Shown one piece after another: positions 46,786 through 58,400 of a DNA stretch of 64,000 nucleotides. The translations under genes were made by a program, and so were the position numbers. Source of the stretch: Poa pratensis (Eukaryota; Streptophyta; Magnoliopsida; Poales; Poaceae); NCBI GenBank assembly GCA_947311845.1, contig CAMZMU010000027.1, positions 75,993,445-76,057,444 of the forward strand, written 5' to 3'. The first letter of the stretch is position 1; each line of letters opens with the position of its first letter. The notes under the pieces were generated by a model. It was not told where the DNA came from, searched no databases, and saw nothing but the letters and a program-made list of their open reading frames with translations.

Positions 46786-48060
46786 TTATTCTAACCACCT
46801 TCTCTGTCTCAAGTTCAGCTCCTTCTGAGTGAAAATATACTTCAAACTCTTGTGGTCAGTGAATACTTCACAACGCTTTCCCATCAGGTAATGCCTCCAA
46901 GTCTTCAATGCATGCACCACTGCTGCCAACTCAAGATCATGTGTGGGATAATTGCCCTCATGCTTCTTGAGTTGCCTCGAGGCATAAGATACTACTTTGC
47001 CTGTCTGCATCAAGACGCATCCTAAACCTTGGCGAGAGGCATCACATAAACCTGGAAATCTTCTCCAATCAGGTAGGCATAGGACTGGGGCTGACACTAA
47101 TCGTTTCTTCAACTCTTGGAAACTAGCTTCACAAGCTTCTGTCCATTCAAACTTCTTCCCTTTCTTTAGCAATTCTGTCATGGGTTTAGCTATCTTGGAG
47201 AAGTTCTCAATGAATCTCCGATAGTACCCCCAAACCTAAGAAACTGCGTATCTCTGCTACTGTCTTGGGTGACAACCATTCCATTACTGCTGCGACCTTT
47301 GCAGGGTCAACTGCAATCCCTTCTCTTGATACTATATGTCCCAAGAATCCAACCTCTTGTAGCCAAAATTCACACTTGCTGAATTTGGCATATAACTTAT
47401 GCTCTCTGAGCTTCTCCATGACTAGACGTAGGTGTTCTTCATGTTCTTCCTTGTTCTTGGAGTAGATCAGTATGTCGTCGATAAAACGACAACAAACTTA
47501 TCTAGGAACTCCATGAACACTTTGTTCATCATGTTCATGAAGTAGGCTGGGGCATTGGTCAACCCGAATGGCATGACGGTATACTCATAGAGTCCATATC
47601 TCGTGACAAAGGCTGTTTTTGGATATCGTGTTCCCTGATCTTTAGTTGAAAATATCCGACCGAAGGTCGATCTTAGAGAATACTGTAGCTCCTTCTAACT
47701 GGTCAAATAAGTCATTGATCCTCGGTAGTGGGTATTTATTCTTAATGGTCACTTCGTTCAGGGAACGATAATCCATGCATAACCTCATACTCTTGTCCTT
47801 CTTCTCCACAAACAGAACAGGAGCTCCCCATGAGGAGAACTTGGGCGATGAACCCCTTTCCTAACTGTTCTTCAAGCTGTGACTTAAGTTCCTTCAGTTC
47901 CTCCACTGACATTGGGTAAGGTCTCTTGGCTATTGGTCCTGTGCCGGGTAGTAATTCTATGAGGAACTCTACATCTCTATTTGGTGGCATTCCTGGTAGT
48001 TCCTCCGGAAATACATCCGGGTAATCCTTCACTATAGGTATCTCTTCCATGCTAACCCCC
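46786..48060 (-). pseudogene. Chromovirus reverse transcriptase and RNase H, broken
   Basis: The minus-strand frame begins with a conserved VKDYPDVFPEELPGMPP lead-in and continues to the polymerase. The polymerase is spread over frames, and the base run coding for its catalytic Asp-Asp motif, near 47475-47490, is itself out of frame. Downstream are [13 protein letters not shown] and [11 protein letters not shown], then RNase H ([14 protein letters not shown] and [13 protein letters not shown]). Several frameshifts make it inactive. Confidence 0.85.
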
Positions 48061-48223
48061 TTAAGAGAATGAAGCTTACTCTCTTTGATCCATAGAAGGA
48101 CTGGTATCTGATCCTTTTCTTTCCGGGGTAGTGAGAAATTGCTCTACTGAGCAGTCTATCTGTCCTCCTACTGTGATAACCAATCCATACCTAGTATATC
48201 AAGGCCTTGGTTTTCTAATACGA

Positions 48224-49373
48224 TCAGTTCGTGGGGAATTTGTGATTTCCAATGTCTAGAGTCAGGGCTACTCCCTGATTTGCTAACATTTCTCCCCCAG
48301 GAGAACTACCCATAGGTCTAACCAGGTTGGTAGGTAAACCATGCTTATTCACAAATGCTCTTGAGATGAATGAATGAGATGCTCCAGAATCGAAAAGTAC
48401 GAGTGCTGGACATGAATTGACCAAGAACGTACCTATAACCAGGTCAGGTTGTTCCATGACTTCTTCACATCCATATGGTTCACATGTCCCTTAGAGAATG
48501 GGTTGGGTTTGTAGTCTGATCAATCCTCTTTTCAGGGCACTCATTGGAGTAGTGTCCCATCTTCTTGCATGAGTAGCATTGCACCTGACTGATGTCCCTC
48601 TTCTCTGGAGGGTTGTGACGATGCTGCCCATGGTGGTTTCCGTTTCCATTGTGGTTGTGGCCCCGATAGCCTCCATTGGGGTTGTGGCTGTGGTTGTGGT
48701 TGTTTCCTCCATGCTGGTGTCCACTGTTGTTGTGCTTGTGGAATCCAGAACTCCCATTGCCCTCCTGGAAGCCACGCATCTTCTGGGGGGTCCAGCATAA
48801 TTCTTTTCAAAGGTGTGCTTCCTCTTCCTGTTCTCGCCTGCTTCTGTTTGCTCTCTAAGATAGTGGCCTTGTCAAGCAGGGATTGATAGTTGGGCGTGTA
48901 GACAACTGACAGCTGAATAGCTAGTTCATCATTCAGTCCATCCAAGAATCTCTCCCTTCTTTTAGTGTCGCTGTCGACGTCGTCCGGCGCATAGCGTGCC
49001 AGATTGTTGAATTCCTCTATGTATGCAGCCACTGTGCGGTTACCCTGTCGCAGGTTGCGGAACTCTCTCTTCTTCAGACTCATCACCCCAGTTGATATGT
49101 GGCAGTGCGGAAACCTTCTTGGAATAGTTCCCAAGTGACCTCCTCAATTGGGTGAGTGATCTGAAAGTTGTCCCACCAGCTAGCGGCGGGTCCTTCTAAC
49201 AAGTGTGCCGCAAACCGAACCTTCTCAGCATCAGAACAGCCAATGGTCACCAGATTCTTATTCACTGAGCGTACCAGTCATCAGCCACGACGGGCTCTGA
49301 GGCACTAGTGAATGTTGCTGGTCTCAGCCTCAGAAATCGGGTGAGCATGTCCACATGAGGTGGTGGTGGTGGG

Positions 49374-49406
<33 letters not shown>

Positions 49407-49512
49407 GCTAATATCTGGTCATCACTTGCATGAGTTGGGTCATCACTTGCTGCAACCCATCGTTGTTGTTCCCATTGTTGTTGTTGTTGTTGTTTTCACG
49501 GCGAGGAGGCAT
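48224..49512 (-). pseudogene. Chromovirus gag, zinc knuckle and protease, broken
   Basis: The start lies at about 49512 with MPPRREN and poly-Asn coded by CAA/AAC repeats (plus-strand GTT runs at 49371-49408 and 49480s). A Retrotrans_gag core follows (EGPAASWWDNFQ, then FNNLARYAPDDVDSD). The CCHC knuckle CYSCKKMGHYSNEC lies near 48560, and the aspartic protease with LFDSGASHSFIS near 48390. Breaks occur within the microsatellite and at about 49095 and 48780. Confidence 0.85.
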
Positions 49513-49764
49513 CTGTGGGTTTAGCATAGATGAGATGAGATAGAAAGGAAGGAAAAACTACCCATGCAAACAATACTAGGTAACACATCAAGCAAACAAC
49601 TCAACACAAGGATTTTAAACAAATGTAGTACTTTGATAATCTCAAAAGTGATAAATGAAAGAGTTTTGGAAAACAAATAGGCTAACATGTACTGCCATAC
49701 CACAAGTTGGTAGATCAATACTCAATCGAAATGACTAATCGAAGGATAAATGGTGGTCGAACTA

Positions 49765-50715
49765 CTACTGGGGAAACTCTCTGATGGCCTTGAGACAGAT
49801 GACCTTGCGTGCATGGGACCGAGTGTTGAACGCTGGTTTGTCCTCATCCTCAGGAACAATCCAAATGGTCTGTCCATCCGAGGTCTCTATGGCCCGCTCC
49901 TCTGGGTCCTCCTCTTCTGCATCAGCCATCACCTGATCTATCTTGGGGCTTGCGCCTCCACCAGCTTCTTCTTCAGTTCGCATTCTCCTGTGCTAGCAAC
50001 TCCCTGCGCTCTATCATCAACTTCATGGTCTTGACAAGAATTCATCAAACACCTTGATCCCAAGAAGTTCCTCCTCCAGCTTCCGTGGCTCTTCCAACTT
50101 CTCAATCCTCTCCAACAACTTCTTGTTGCTTTCCTCTAGTACTTTGTTGGCTTCCAGCAGTTCATTCCTCTTGTTGAGAACGTACGCGTTGGCTAGCTCA
50201 CAATGCTCAATCTTGGTGTTGGCTTCCTCAAGAGTGTTGATAGCTTGATCCAGGAAAGTCATCTGGCCCCTCATCAACTCCTCGAGGTCTACCGCGTTGC
50301 ACTCACGCTCCACCAGATGTTGACGATGTACCGTCATGTTCTCATTGTTGGGGAAGAAGTACGGGGTACCATCCATGCGGCGTCTCCCAAAGGTACGGTA
50401 AGGGGATCCAGAAGGTATGTAGCAGCGGTACAGTCCGCATATGCGTGCCATGGCTCCTTGCATAGCCACCTGCACGGACATATCCCAGTCAGGGTACCTC
50501 TCCTCATAGATCTCCTCCCGAGTCGTGGGGTCGTCAATGCGAGCCGGAATCGTCGTCTCAATCAGCCACCTCTCTATGCCGTACTCCTGGTACAACAGCT
50601 GACCCTGAAATATTGGCGGAGGTATCCCCACCAACTGGGCCAGTTCAGCCAGCTGCTGATCAAAGTGCTCAGTCTCTCCGTTTCCAGCCACAATACGGTG
50701 CGTGAAGGTAGACAT
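49765..50715 (-). pseudogene. Extra reading frame between 5' LTR and gag
   Basis: An ATG 200 bp inside the 5' LTR opens a 230-codon frame ending at 50023. After a frame change it is continued by a segment to 49765. I do not recognise a domain. The N-terminal half is mixed, with aromatic-rich motifs such as GQLLYQEYGIERWL. From about residue 145 it is a charged coiled coil (LEEANTKIEHCELAN, then ERIEKLEEP). The continuation is acidic and ends with a FNTRSHARK motif. It has no resemblance to gag, which begins downstream with its own ATG. Extra frames upstream of gag are known in a few gypsy lineages but are not a usual part of chromoviruses. Function unknown. Confidence 0.6.
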
Positions 50716-50927
50716 CTACAAAACAATTTTGAGAGAGGAGGTAAAAGATTAGACAAGTGTTATGAGATGAAATTTGAAACAAATAAATGCAAAGTCAAAC
50801 TCTCCTTATAAAGCATTTTCTTTTAAGATAAAATAGTATATATAGTTTTTGTCCTATGGTCTTTCCTATGTTCTAAAACCAACCTAGGGTCACGAACCTA
50901 CAGGCAACACAGTGCTCTGATACCATC

Positions 50928-53900
50928 TGTAGAACCCCCACCTTTTAACAAAGGTTGGGATTCCCCGTGTAACGTGCTAGTCCCTGGATCGACTTGCTAG
51001 CACACACAGTTTGAGATGCAATACCATAACATTGTATCAAAGTATATTACACGATGATCCAGAATTTAAAAGATTCGATACAAGGTGCATAGCCGAAGGC
51101 TAGCTCAAACCAAAGTAAACACACAGCGGAAAGCAAATGATACAGTGAGCCCATCATCTTCATGTGCCACAGGCAAGCATGTTGGTTGTAGACTCGAAAC
51201 CCTGTCGCAACCTTACTCATCGTCTGACGGACCTGCAACGGTGAGTTACAGCCCAACTATATGGGTCAGCACAATTGAATTGTGATGGCAAGATGACACT
51301 TATGTGGATATAAATGGCAACCTAATTCTACATGAATATTTGGCTAAGTGGAGTTTTGAGGCTGATTTGCATAAAGCCAGTTTTATCCTATCATTTGTAA
51401 AACAATTTTCATCTTAGACAAAGAGTACCACTGATAGAAATCAGTGAACACCTTTGACAACTACTCATGGCAAGCACCACTGATAGAAAACAGTGAGCTC
51501 CCATCCCTTGTTCACCCTCAAGTTTTAATTTAGAAATTGGGATGAGGAGATCTTCAACAGCTTCCCGGTCTAGTTGCTCAAAATTGTCCATAACCGGGGA
51601 CACGGCTAAGTATACTCAGTTTTAACTCTCGAGAGGGTGTGCACTTTCACCACAAGACCCAATCATTCCCTCCTCCATTGCAACCAATTATGAAATGGAA
51701 AAGAAAGACTGAGACGAGATTTTCGGAAGAACTTTCCCACCCATAATGGCCTGACGCGCTCACCTATAAACCACTACCACCACCTGTCAAGCCGGGATGA
51801 GTCCGCGCAACTTACTCCATCAAGACAGAGCCCATATGACATGTGGCTGCACTAGAAGCTACTGAACAAGGAGAGTCTACAATCTCTTTTAGCCTGGGTG
51901 ACTTTCCACAAGTGTGCACTTCCACCAAGGGCAAATTACCATAGACATGAACCATAGACATGGACCCCCTGAGTAGTCACCCACCATGGTCCACCAACCA
52001 GCACCCAGGTAGTTCATTGATTAGTTATTAATTTTTATCACTATTGAACTAATCAAAACATTTTTCATAGCATGACTATACTAAGTTCCATACTACAAGC
52101 TCTGGGTGGGGGTGGCTACACACTAATAGGAGCATAGCATAGTATAATATTCAGTATCAAGCCTATCATGCATACTACTGAAAACACTAGTGCATAGTAG
52201 TAAAAGTAGTAGGACTTTTATGGTGTCACTTGCCTTGGCCAACTGAAGAGTTGTAGTTACACTCTTCACAACACGTGAGACACTCCGCACAATCTAAAAG
52301 ACAACAAACATACAACAATTCAATACACATGCACATTACAAAAACAATGCTATGCATGTATGGATGCAAACAACATTATTAAAGGAATAGTACACTTTAT
52401 TAGTTCTCTGGTTTTTAAATGATGCATGATGAAATGAGCAAAGTTTAATGCATTGTTATTAATTGAAAACATTTTTGAAAACTAGAGCATTTACAAGTAA
52501 ATTTGATACCTTTGAACTCTTATTAATAAATAAAATAGTGTGTTAGGCTCTCTGGACAGAGGAGTTAATTGTTGACATTTACCAAAAAGATTCATTTTAA
52601 AATAATTTTTAAAATCCAGTTTTGAATTAAATGGCCGAAATGGCTCTCTGCAAATTGATCAATTTTAACAGATGCAAAAAGTAAAACAAATGATTCTACA
52701 GTAAACTACACGTTCATAGCTTTCCAACGGTATAAAGTTTGCTAAATTTGGATGTGCGGTTTGAAAGTTACGAATTTTTGAAGTTTGGTTTGATTTCTGT
52801 CTATTTAAACAAATTCCAGAAAACCGGATTAATCTCGGCCGTCCGATCTAACTTAAACGGATGCGCCAGATTCACCCGTACCGGTTCGCGATCTAAACAG
52901 ACGAGGGCCGTCCGATCGGGATCTAACGATCCAGGTCCTTTGACCTAGAATTGGCGGCGCCGGTGTGCCGGAGATGCTCCGGTGGCGGTGGCGCCATGGC
53001 CGGCGGGCATGGGCTCGACGGAACAGAGGGGCAGGGAATGCGGCGGACTCACCGGAAGACGGCGAAGGGTTCCGCGAGCTCGAAGGCGTGGTCGGGGACG
53101 GCGGGGGTGCTCCGGGGCATCGGTGGTCCCTTGCCGGAGTAGAGGTGGCGGACGGCGGCGTCGGTTGAGGACGGCGTCGTCGATTTCGTGCTCCTGGAAT
53201 CGCGAAAACGCGTCAGAGGGGTGCGCGAGAGGGAGGGGAAGTCGAGGGAGGGGACGAGGGTGCGAGTAGCGGTCGGGCTCACCGGAATTTGTCCGCGGAC
53301 GGCGGAGGTCCGAGGCGGCTGCGGAGCTCCAAAACGGCGGCCTGGTGGCGGTGTGGGTGCTTGTGGGTTGGGGAAAATGGGGAAGCGGGGTGCGGGGATT
53401 TAAGGGGAGGGCTCTGGGGCCGTTGCGAGGCGTGGGGAAGTGGGGAGCGTGCGCGAAGTGGAGCGCGTCCGTGCGCGTCGTGGGCGTCGCGGTGGTTTCG
53501 GCTGGAGGTTGGGGAAGAGGGCGCTGACGGGTGGGGCCCGTCAGTCAGTGAGAGAAGGGAAAAACTGCGGGGCTGGGCTGGCAGTGGGCCTTTGCGCGCG
53601 GCGTGAGCGGCAGGTAAGAGCTGGGCCGGCTCGGCTGGCCCGGTTAGCTATTCCCCTTTTTTTTTGTTCTGTTTCTTTTTCTTTTCCTTTTCTGTTTTAA
53701 AAACTTTGATTCAAATTTTCTCAGGAAAATATTCTAAAATAAGATTTGGAAAACCTGTGTAAAATAGAACCTATTGGTAGTCCTTAAGGCACAAAAATAA
53801 TTTGTTAGATTTAAAATATCGTGTGGGGTTTATAAATACCCTTTTGTGAATAAGCAATTAGGTATTTTAGTTTGAGCTTTTGATTTTTTTTTATATAAAT

Positions 53901-53971
53901 TTTAAATGGAAAGCAAGGATGAAATGATGAATGTATGCATGCTTTTGGAATTTGAAAATTGGGATGTTACA
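50928..53971 (-). repeat. Chromovirus LTR, 3.04 kb, shared by two internal regions
   Basis: It is the 5' LTR of the complete internal region, because the primer-binding site lies just inside it at 50914-50925. It is also the 3' LTR of the truncated copy at 53972-54728. Ends as in the other LTR. Confidence 0.92.
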
Positions 53972-54728
53972 AATCTAACCCCCTTAAGATGAATCTCGCC
54001 CTCGAGATTCGAATGGGATAGCAAAGAGGTGTGGGTGGTCTTCACGAAGATCTTCTTCTCTTTCCCAAGTGGCTTCTTCTTCGGTGTGGTGATCCCACTG
54101 AACCTTGCAAAGCATGATTGACTTGGTACGGGTAAGTCTCTCGGCTGTTTCTAAGATCTTGATAGGTTTTTCTTCGTAAGTGAGATCACTCTCGAGCTGG
54201 ACTTCCTTCAAAGACACCGTGTCCTTCAATGAGGTTTCTGCCATTTCTGGGTGACACTTCTTCAACTGACTCACGTGAAACACATTGTGTACTGCTGATA
54301 GTACTCCTGGAAGTTCTAGCTCATAAGCTACTTCTCCTCTGCGAGAGAGGATTTTGTATGGTCCAATGAATCGTGGTGCTAACTTTCATTTGATTCCAAA
54401 CCTCTTCACACCACGCAGTGGGGAAACTCTGAGGTAAGCCCTATCTCCGATCTCATACGTGACATCCCTACGCTTAGAATCTGCGTAGCTCTTCTGTCTA
54501 GACTGAGCTATCTTTAGTCTATCCTTAATCAATCTGACTTTCTCTTCGGCCTCTTGAATGATGTCTGGTCCAAACAAACTGCGTTCTCCGACACCGCTCC
54601 ATAACAATGGGGTGGTGCACTTCCTTCCATACAAGGCCTCAAATGGTGCCATCTCAATGCTGGCCTGGTAACTATTGTTATATGAAAACTCGGCATATGG
54701 TAGATTATCATCCCAACTCGACCCATAA
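53972..54728 (-). pseudogene. Truncated second copy of the chromovirus 3' internal region
   Basis: Near-identical to 45115-45870. It carries the polypurine tract, chromodomain and integrase C-terminal part, and it stops abruptly after GACCCATAA at 54728. Some breaks differ between copies: the frame across 54386-54730 is open where 45548-45600 is shifted. The two were therefore distinct element copies. Confidence 0.88.
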
Positions 54729-54938
54729 CAGAAAGGCCTCAAAGAGTTGTTTCTATCTCTTGTGCCCAATATTTGAGTCCCTAGCTTAACGTGCCCTCTA
54801 GAGCTGGTAGTTGTTTTCATCAGTCTCAGGCTCTCAGCCAGCATATATGCAACTTGGTTTGGGAATAGGTGGCATCAGGAATGAGCGCAACACAAAGCCT
54901 CCAGATGCGTCAGCACCTTACTAGCTACGGGTGAGAAG

Positions 54939-55728
54939 TGTTGGAGCAGTCGACTACTAAACCCTGGCAAGTTTATCGAAACGGGTTAGACGGACTACGA
55001 GCACTTGGTGCTTATCATGTACGCCATGCACGGGGATCCTTTGGATTTCTGTTACGATGCATCTCTCCCCTCCCCCTTGTACTCTCGAGATCTCTCATGT
55101 AACTGTATGTGCGGTGATATAAATACAAGACACGGACAGTTTGCGCAATCTATCATGGTACATTGGTACGTATATGAGAGCAAGCTCCTCAGCCTTCAGC
55201 ATGATCAGTGACACCTCGGCTGCAGCCACTTCTACATCCTCCTCTCATACCAAGACCAGGAGGCTATCCACATGTCGAGGACGTCGAGTGGCGCCATGTG
55301 GACCTCACCATCGTGTTGTTCTTCTATGCCACCATCTGCAACGAGCTATTTGGCATCCTTAGTTCGCCCGACAATACCGCTTACACGGCATGGCAGCATC
55401 TCCGCACTAATTTCTTCCTCGACATCCATCCCAGACAAGTCATCCACATCAACGTGGAATTCTGCCCCGCCGTGCAAGGGCACATGACGATCGGCGCCTA
55501 TTGCCGGAGTCACAAGGCGCTAGCCAACGCCCTTGCCGACATCGACGGACCTGTCTCCCCCACAAAATTCGTGAGCTCAACCGTAGATTTCACATGCGGG
55601 CTATTGTGCTCCCTATGCTGGTCATGTTCCCCTCCTTCGTGCAAGCTCGCTCTCGCCTTCTTCTTGAGGAGATTCCCTCGATAACCGCGAGCACTTTGAA
55701 GGGACCTCCACCATGATCGTCAGCAATG
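54939..55728 (+). mobile_element. 5' fragment of a copia element: LTR plus part of gag
   Basis: A probable LTR starts TGTTGGAGCAG (54939) and ends CTATCA (55155). It is followed by TGGTAC, a decayed Met-tRNA primer site. A copia gag (UBN2-type) ruin follows: EWRHVDLTIVLFFYATIC, then AYTAWQHLRTNFF and SHKALANALADIDGPVS, with a frameshift near 55580, then SFVQARSRLLLEEIPS. The rest of the element is gone, and array sequence resumes at about 55729. Confidence 0.7.
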
Positions 55729-56446
55729 GAAATATGCAACTTGGTTTGGGAGTGGGTTGTATCGTGAATGAGTAGAAACACAGTGCTTCCGGATTTATCT
55801 GCATCTAAAGACTCTTTTTGTCGTAACTTTGTCTGCTAATTAAGCGTGAAGCTAATTGGCCCCAAACATCCATACGACATTGCTCATGGGCAGTCTCGTT
55901 CACTAGTAACTTCAGAATAACATGTTCTACTGCATTTTGTACCCTGTTTTCCTGACCCATTACAGAAGCAGTTTGTAACACAACCGGACAAAAATTAAAG
56001 GTTCAGATGCATTGAGTTGGTGATTCAGACAAAAAAATCATGTTGCTTGTTCAGATGCGTTGAGTTGGAGTATATCCTTATCGGGCCATCTGATGTTACA
56101 CTTCCAGGATCTCTAATTGTCTAGCTAGCAAGGTGCATGTCTACCGTAAATGTTGTATATAGAAATGATTTAATTCATTTCTAAATGAGGGCATAGACCT
56201 GGCATTTTTACACTCAGGATTAATTTGCATGTACAGAGGACATGCCAGACCTGTTGATCATTTGTCATCACTAGCTTGCTAGAAAGAAGCATGCAAAAAT
56301 TCATGCGCTTGAGTTGGGCCTAACTTTACCTTACCCAGTTGGCATCTTTAAGGCCGATGTCCAGAAAAGACCAACTGCAGGTAAATCGGCTCAAATCGGT
56401 ACCTTCACTTGAATCAGCTACTAATTTCAGAGACACTTCTGTGAAG

Positions 56447-58038
56447 GTAATGTGTGAGGAGGGACCAAGGAAAACGAAATGGTTCGGCCCCCGCGTCGCT
56501 CTCGCAAGGGCGACACGGGCGACGACAAACCCTAGCCACCGTCGAGCTCCATCCTCCCTTCCCCGCCCCCTCCCCCGCCGTCGCTTGAGGAGGCCGCCGG
56601 TGCTGCGGCTGAAGGTGGTGGCGGGGAGCTTCCTCGCGTGCTCACGTGTGTGGGTGTGGTGTTGTGTGCGTGTGTGAGGTCTGCCATGGTGGGACATGGC
56701 TGCCTCTCGCCTATCCTCGAGCTTCCAGGGCGTCCTGCTCCAAGCATCGACGCCCTGCTCCCCCAGTGTTGCCTTCCTGCTCGGTCCGCTCGCAGATGCG
56801 CGCGCCATCCCCTGAAGCTCTCCCTCACTCGTCGGCAAAGGATCATCCAGATCCTTGGGGGATCCGACCGGCGGTCGGCCGGCCTGCCAAGGTCGTGCGT
56901 CGCCTCGCCGGAGGCCGGCTCTGGCCCCGTCCCCATGGTGCTTGTTGTGCTGCCAGATCCAGAGCCGCTGGGCTCGATCTGGGTTAGGTTGTCTAGACCG
57001 GGCCGGGCCGACCCACCTATGTGGGTTCCGCTCTGGCGTGATGCTTCCGGTGCTCCAAGTTGGGGCTGGTGCACCGAGTCCCGAGGTTTGTAGGCCGGTG
57101 GTGACGTCCAGTGTCTTCTCCACGTTCTTGTGTCGGCGGCCGGCATCTGGTTTGTGGATGGCTCGGTGAAAACCGCGACATGGTGTGACCATTGATGGCG
57201 ATGACAACACCTATTGGTGTAGTTTCCCTTGTAGAAGGCATCCCCATGAAGACCCCTCCTTTTTCTGGATTGCTGGACTTGGTCTCTCCGTCCCACCTTG
57301 TTTTCCTCAGTGCGTTCATTTGGTGGAAGTATTCCTCGTAGCGGCTTGTGAATCGCACTACAATCTCTCTGTCGTTGCCGCCCTCGATCAATGTTGGCCT
57401 CGTTACTTTTAAACGGTGTTTCATCTGGTTGTGGCGGCCGTCCAGTGTCTTGGGGGACTTTTCCTGGCCGGTGCCACGCCACGGTTGATGCCGGTGATAT
57501 CTTCTCTATGCCACCGGCAGATGTTGGTTGTTTTGGCTGAGACAAGGTCATAATCTAGGGTTGGCGTCTTGGCGAAAGCTTTGCAAGACATATGTCTTTG
57601 CCGGCAACGACGACGCCTTTGAGCGTCGTTCACCTTCTTGGAGGCGTTGCCGCAAGCCTCTGCCTTTAGATTCCCAAACCCTGCTAGGTTTCTTCCCTGA
57701 TGGCGTCTCTCGGTGGTGGCATTGTTGGTGTGGTGGAGGTTTGTTGAGTTGGTGGACATATTCAACGTCGTCTCCGAGCAATAGATCTCAAGGCGCTTTC
57801 AGTCGGATCAAGCAATCTCCTTTAGTTATGTGATTCATTTTGACTTACTTGGCTTTTGCACCATCTGTGAAACTTTATTGTTGTGTGGTGTGTGTGTTTG
57901 AGGTGTGCGTGAGTGTTGTAGCTGGTTTTGGCATCTTGTTCTTGTAAGTTATAACTCCTAGCCGGTTGTTGGCTTCGTTAATTCAAAGTCGGACTCATTT
58001 CGAGCCTTCCGTCTATAAAAAAATGTAATGTGTGTGAG
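56447..58038 (+). mobile_element. 1.57-kb poly(A) retroposon without reverse transcriptase
   Basis: The insert runs from about 56459 to 58024 and ends CGAGCCTTCCGTCTATAAAAAAA. It is flanked by GTAATGTGTGAG (56447-56458) and GTAATGTGTGTGAG (58025-58038), a target duplication with a two-base difference. The flanks join up to the array unit seen elsewhere. The 5' part is GC-rich (ACAAACCCTAGCC context), like a LINE or transcript 5' end. The 3' 150 bases resemble a common Triticeae LINE tail. No endonuclease or reverse transcriptase motif was found, so it is non-autonomous. Antisense frames of up to 339 codons are composition artefacts. Confidence 0.75.
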
Positions 58039-58262
58039 AGTACTACTACGGTACTACTTTGCTGGCTACACAAGGACCACTTAACTGACCCTTGCATTTC
58101 CTGTCAAAAAAAAGCTGGCCCTTGCATCTGTCTATAAAATAGAGAATATATGTTACTAGCTCTTGTGCCCAAAACTGGAGTAGTTAGGTTTTTGCAAATG
58201 GATCCTGTTACTATTAGTTGTTTGCATCAATCTCGCTAGTATACATGCAGTTTGGTTTTAGA

Positions 58263-58400
58263 ATGAGTGGTATCGTGAATAATAGCAACGCCAGGACTCT
58301 ATTTCTTGCGGACACCAGGTTCGTTGTCCCGACTGGTTTGACTTCGGGGATTGCGAAGTTTCATCCTGATTGTTACGTCGGGGCGGCGGGTTCGGAATAG
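58263..58400 (+). other. Small ATG frame of array unit at 58 kb
   Basis: 45 codons starting MSGIVNNSN at the third conserved box. The first 8-9 residues are shared with other units, and the rest is not. Not a proven gene. Confidence 0.2.

Larger units (their letters stand above)
42076..54728 (-). mobile_element. Ty3/gypsy chromovirus in an LTR-internal-LTR-partial internal arrangement
   Basis: Read on the minus strand, a truncated internal 3' end (54728-53972) is followed by an LTR (53971-50928), a complete but broken internal region (50927-45115) and a second LTR (45114-42076). A primer-binding site for initiator Met-tRNA lies at 50914-50925, two bases inside the LTR, and a polypurine tract CTTAAGGGGG lies before the 3' LTR. 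Chromodomain and integrase place it among the chromoviruses, probably the Tekay group. The extra partial internal region shows that the unit arose from tandem or unequally recombined elements. No target duplication survives, and about 80 bp of the host array is missing at the junction. Confidence 0.88.

Noticed and set aside
56532..57551. 339-codon minus-strand frame
   Set aside because: It is antisense to a poly(A) retroposon, low in complexity and overlapped by several other frames.
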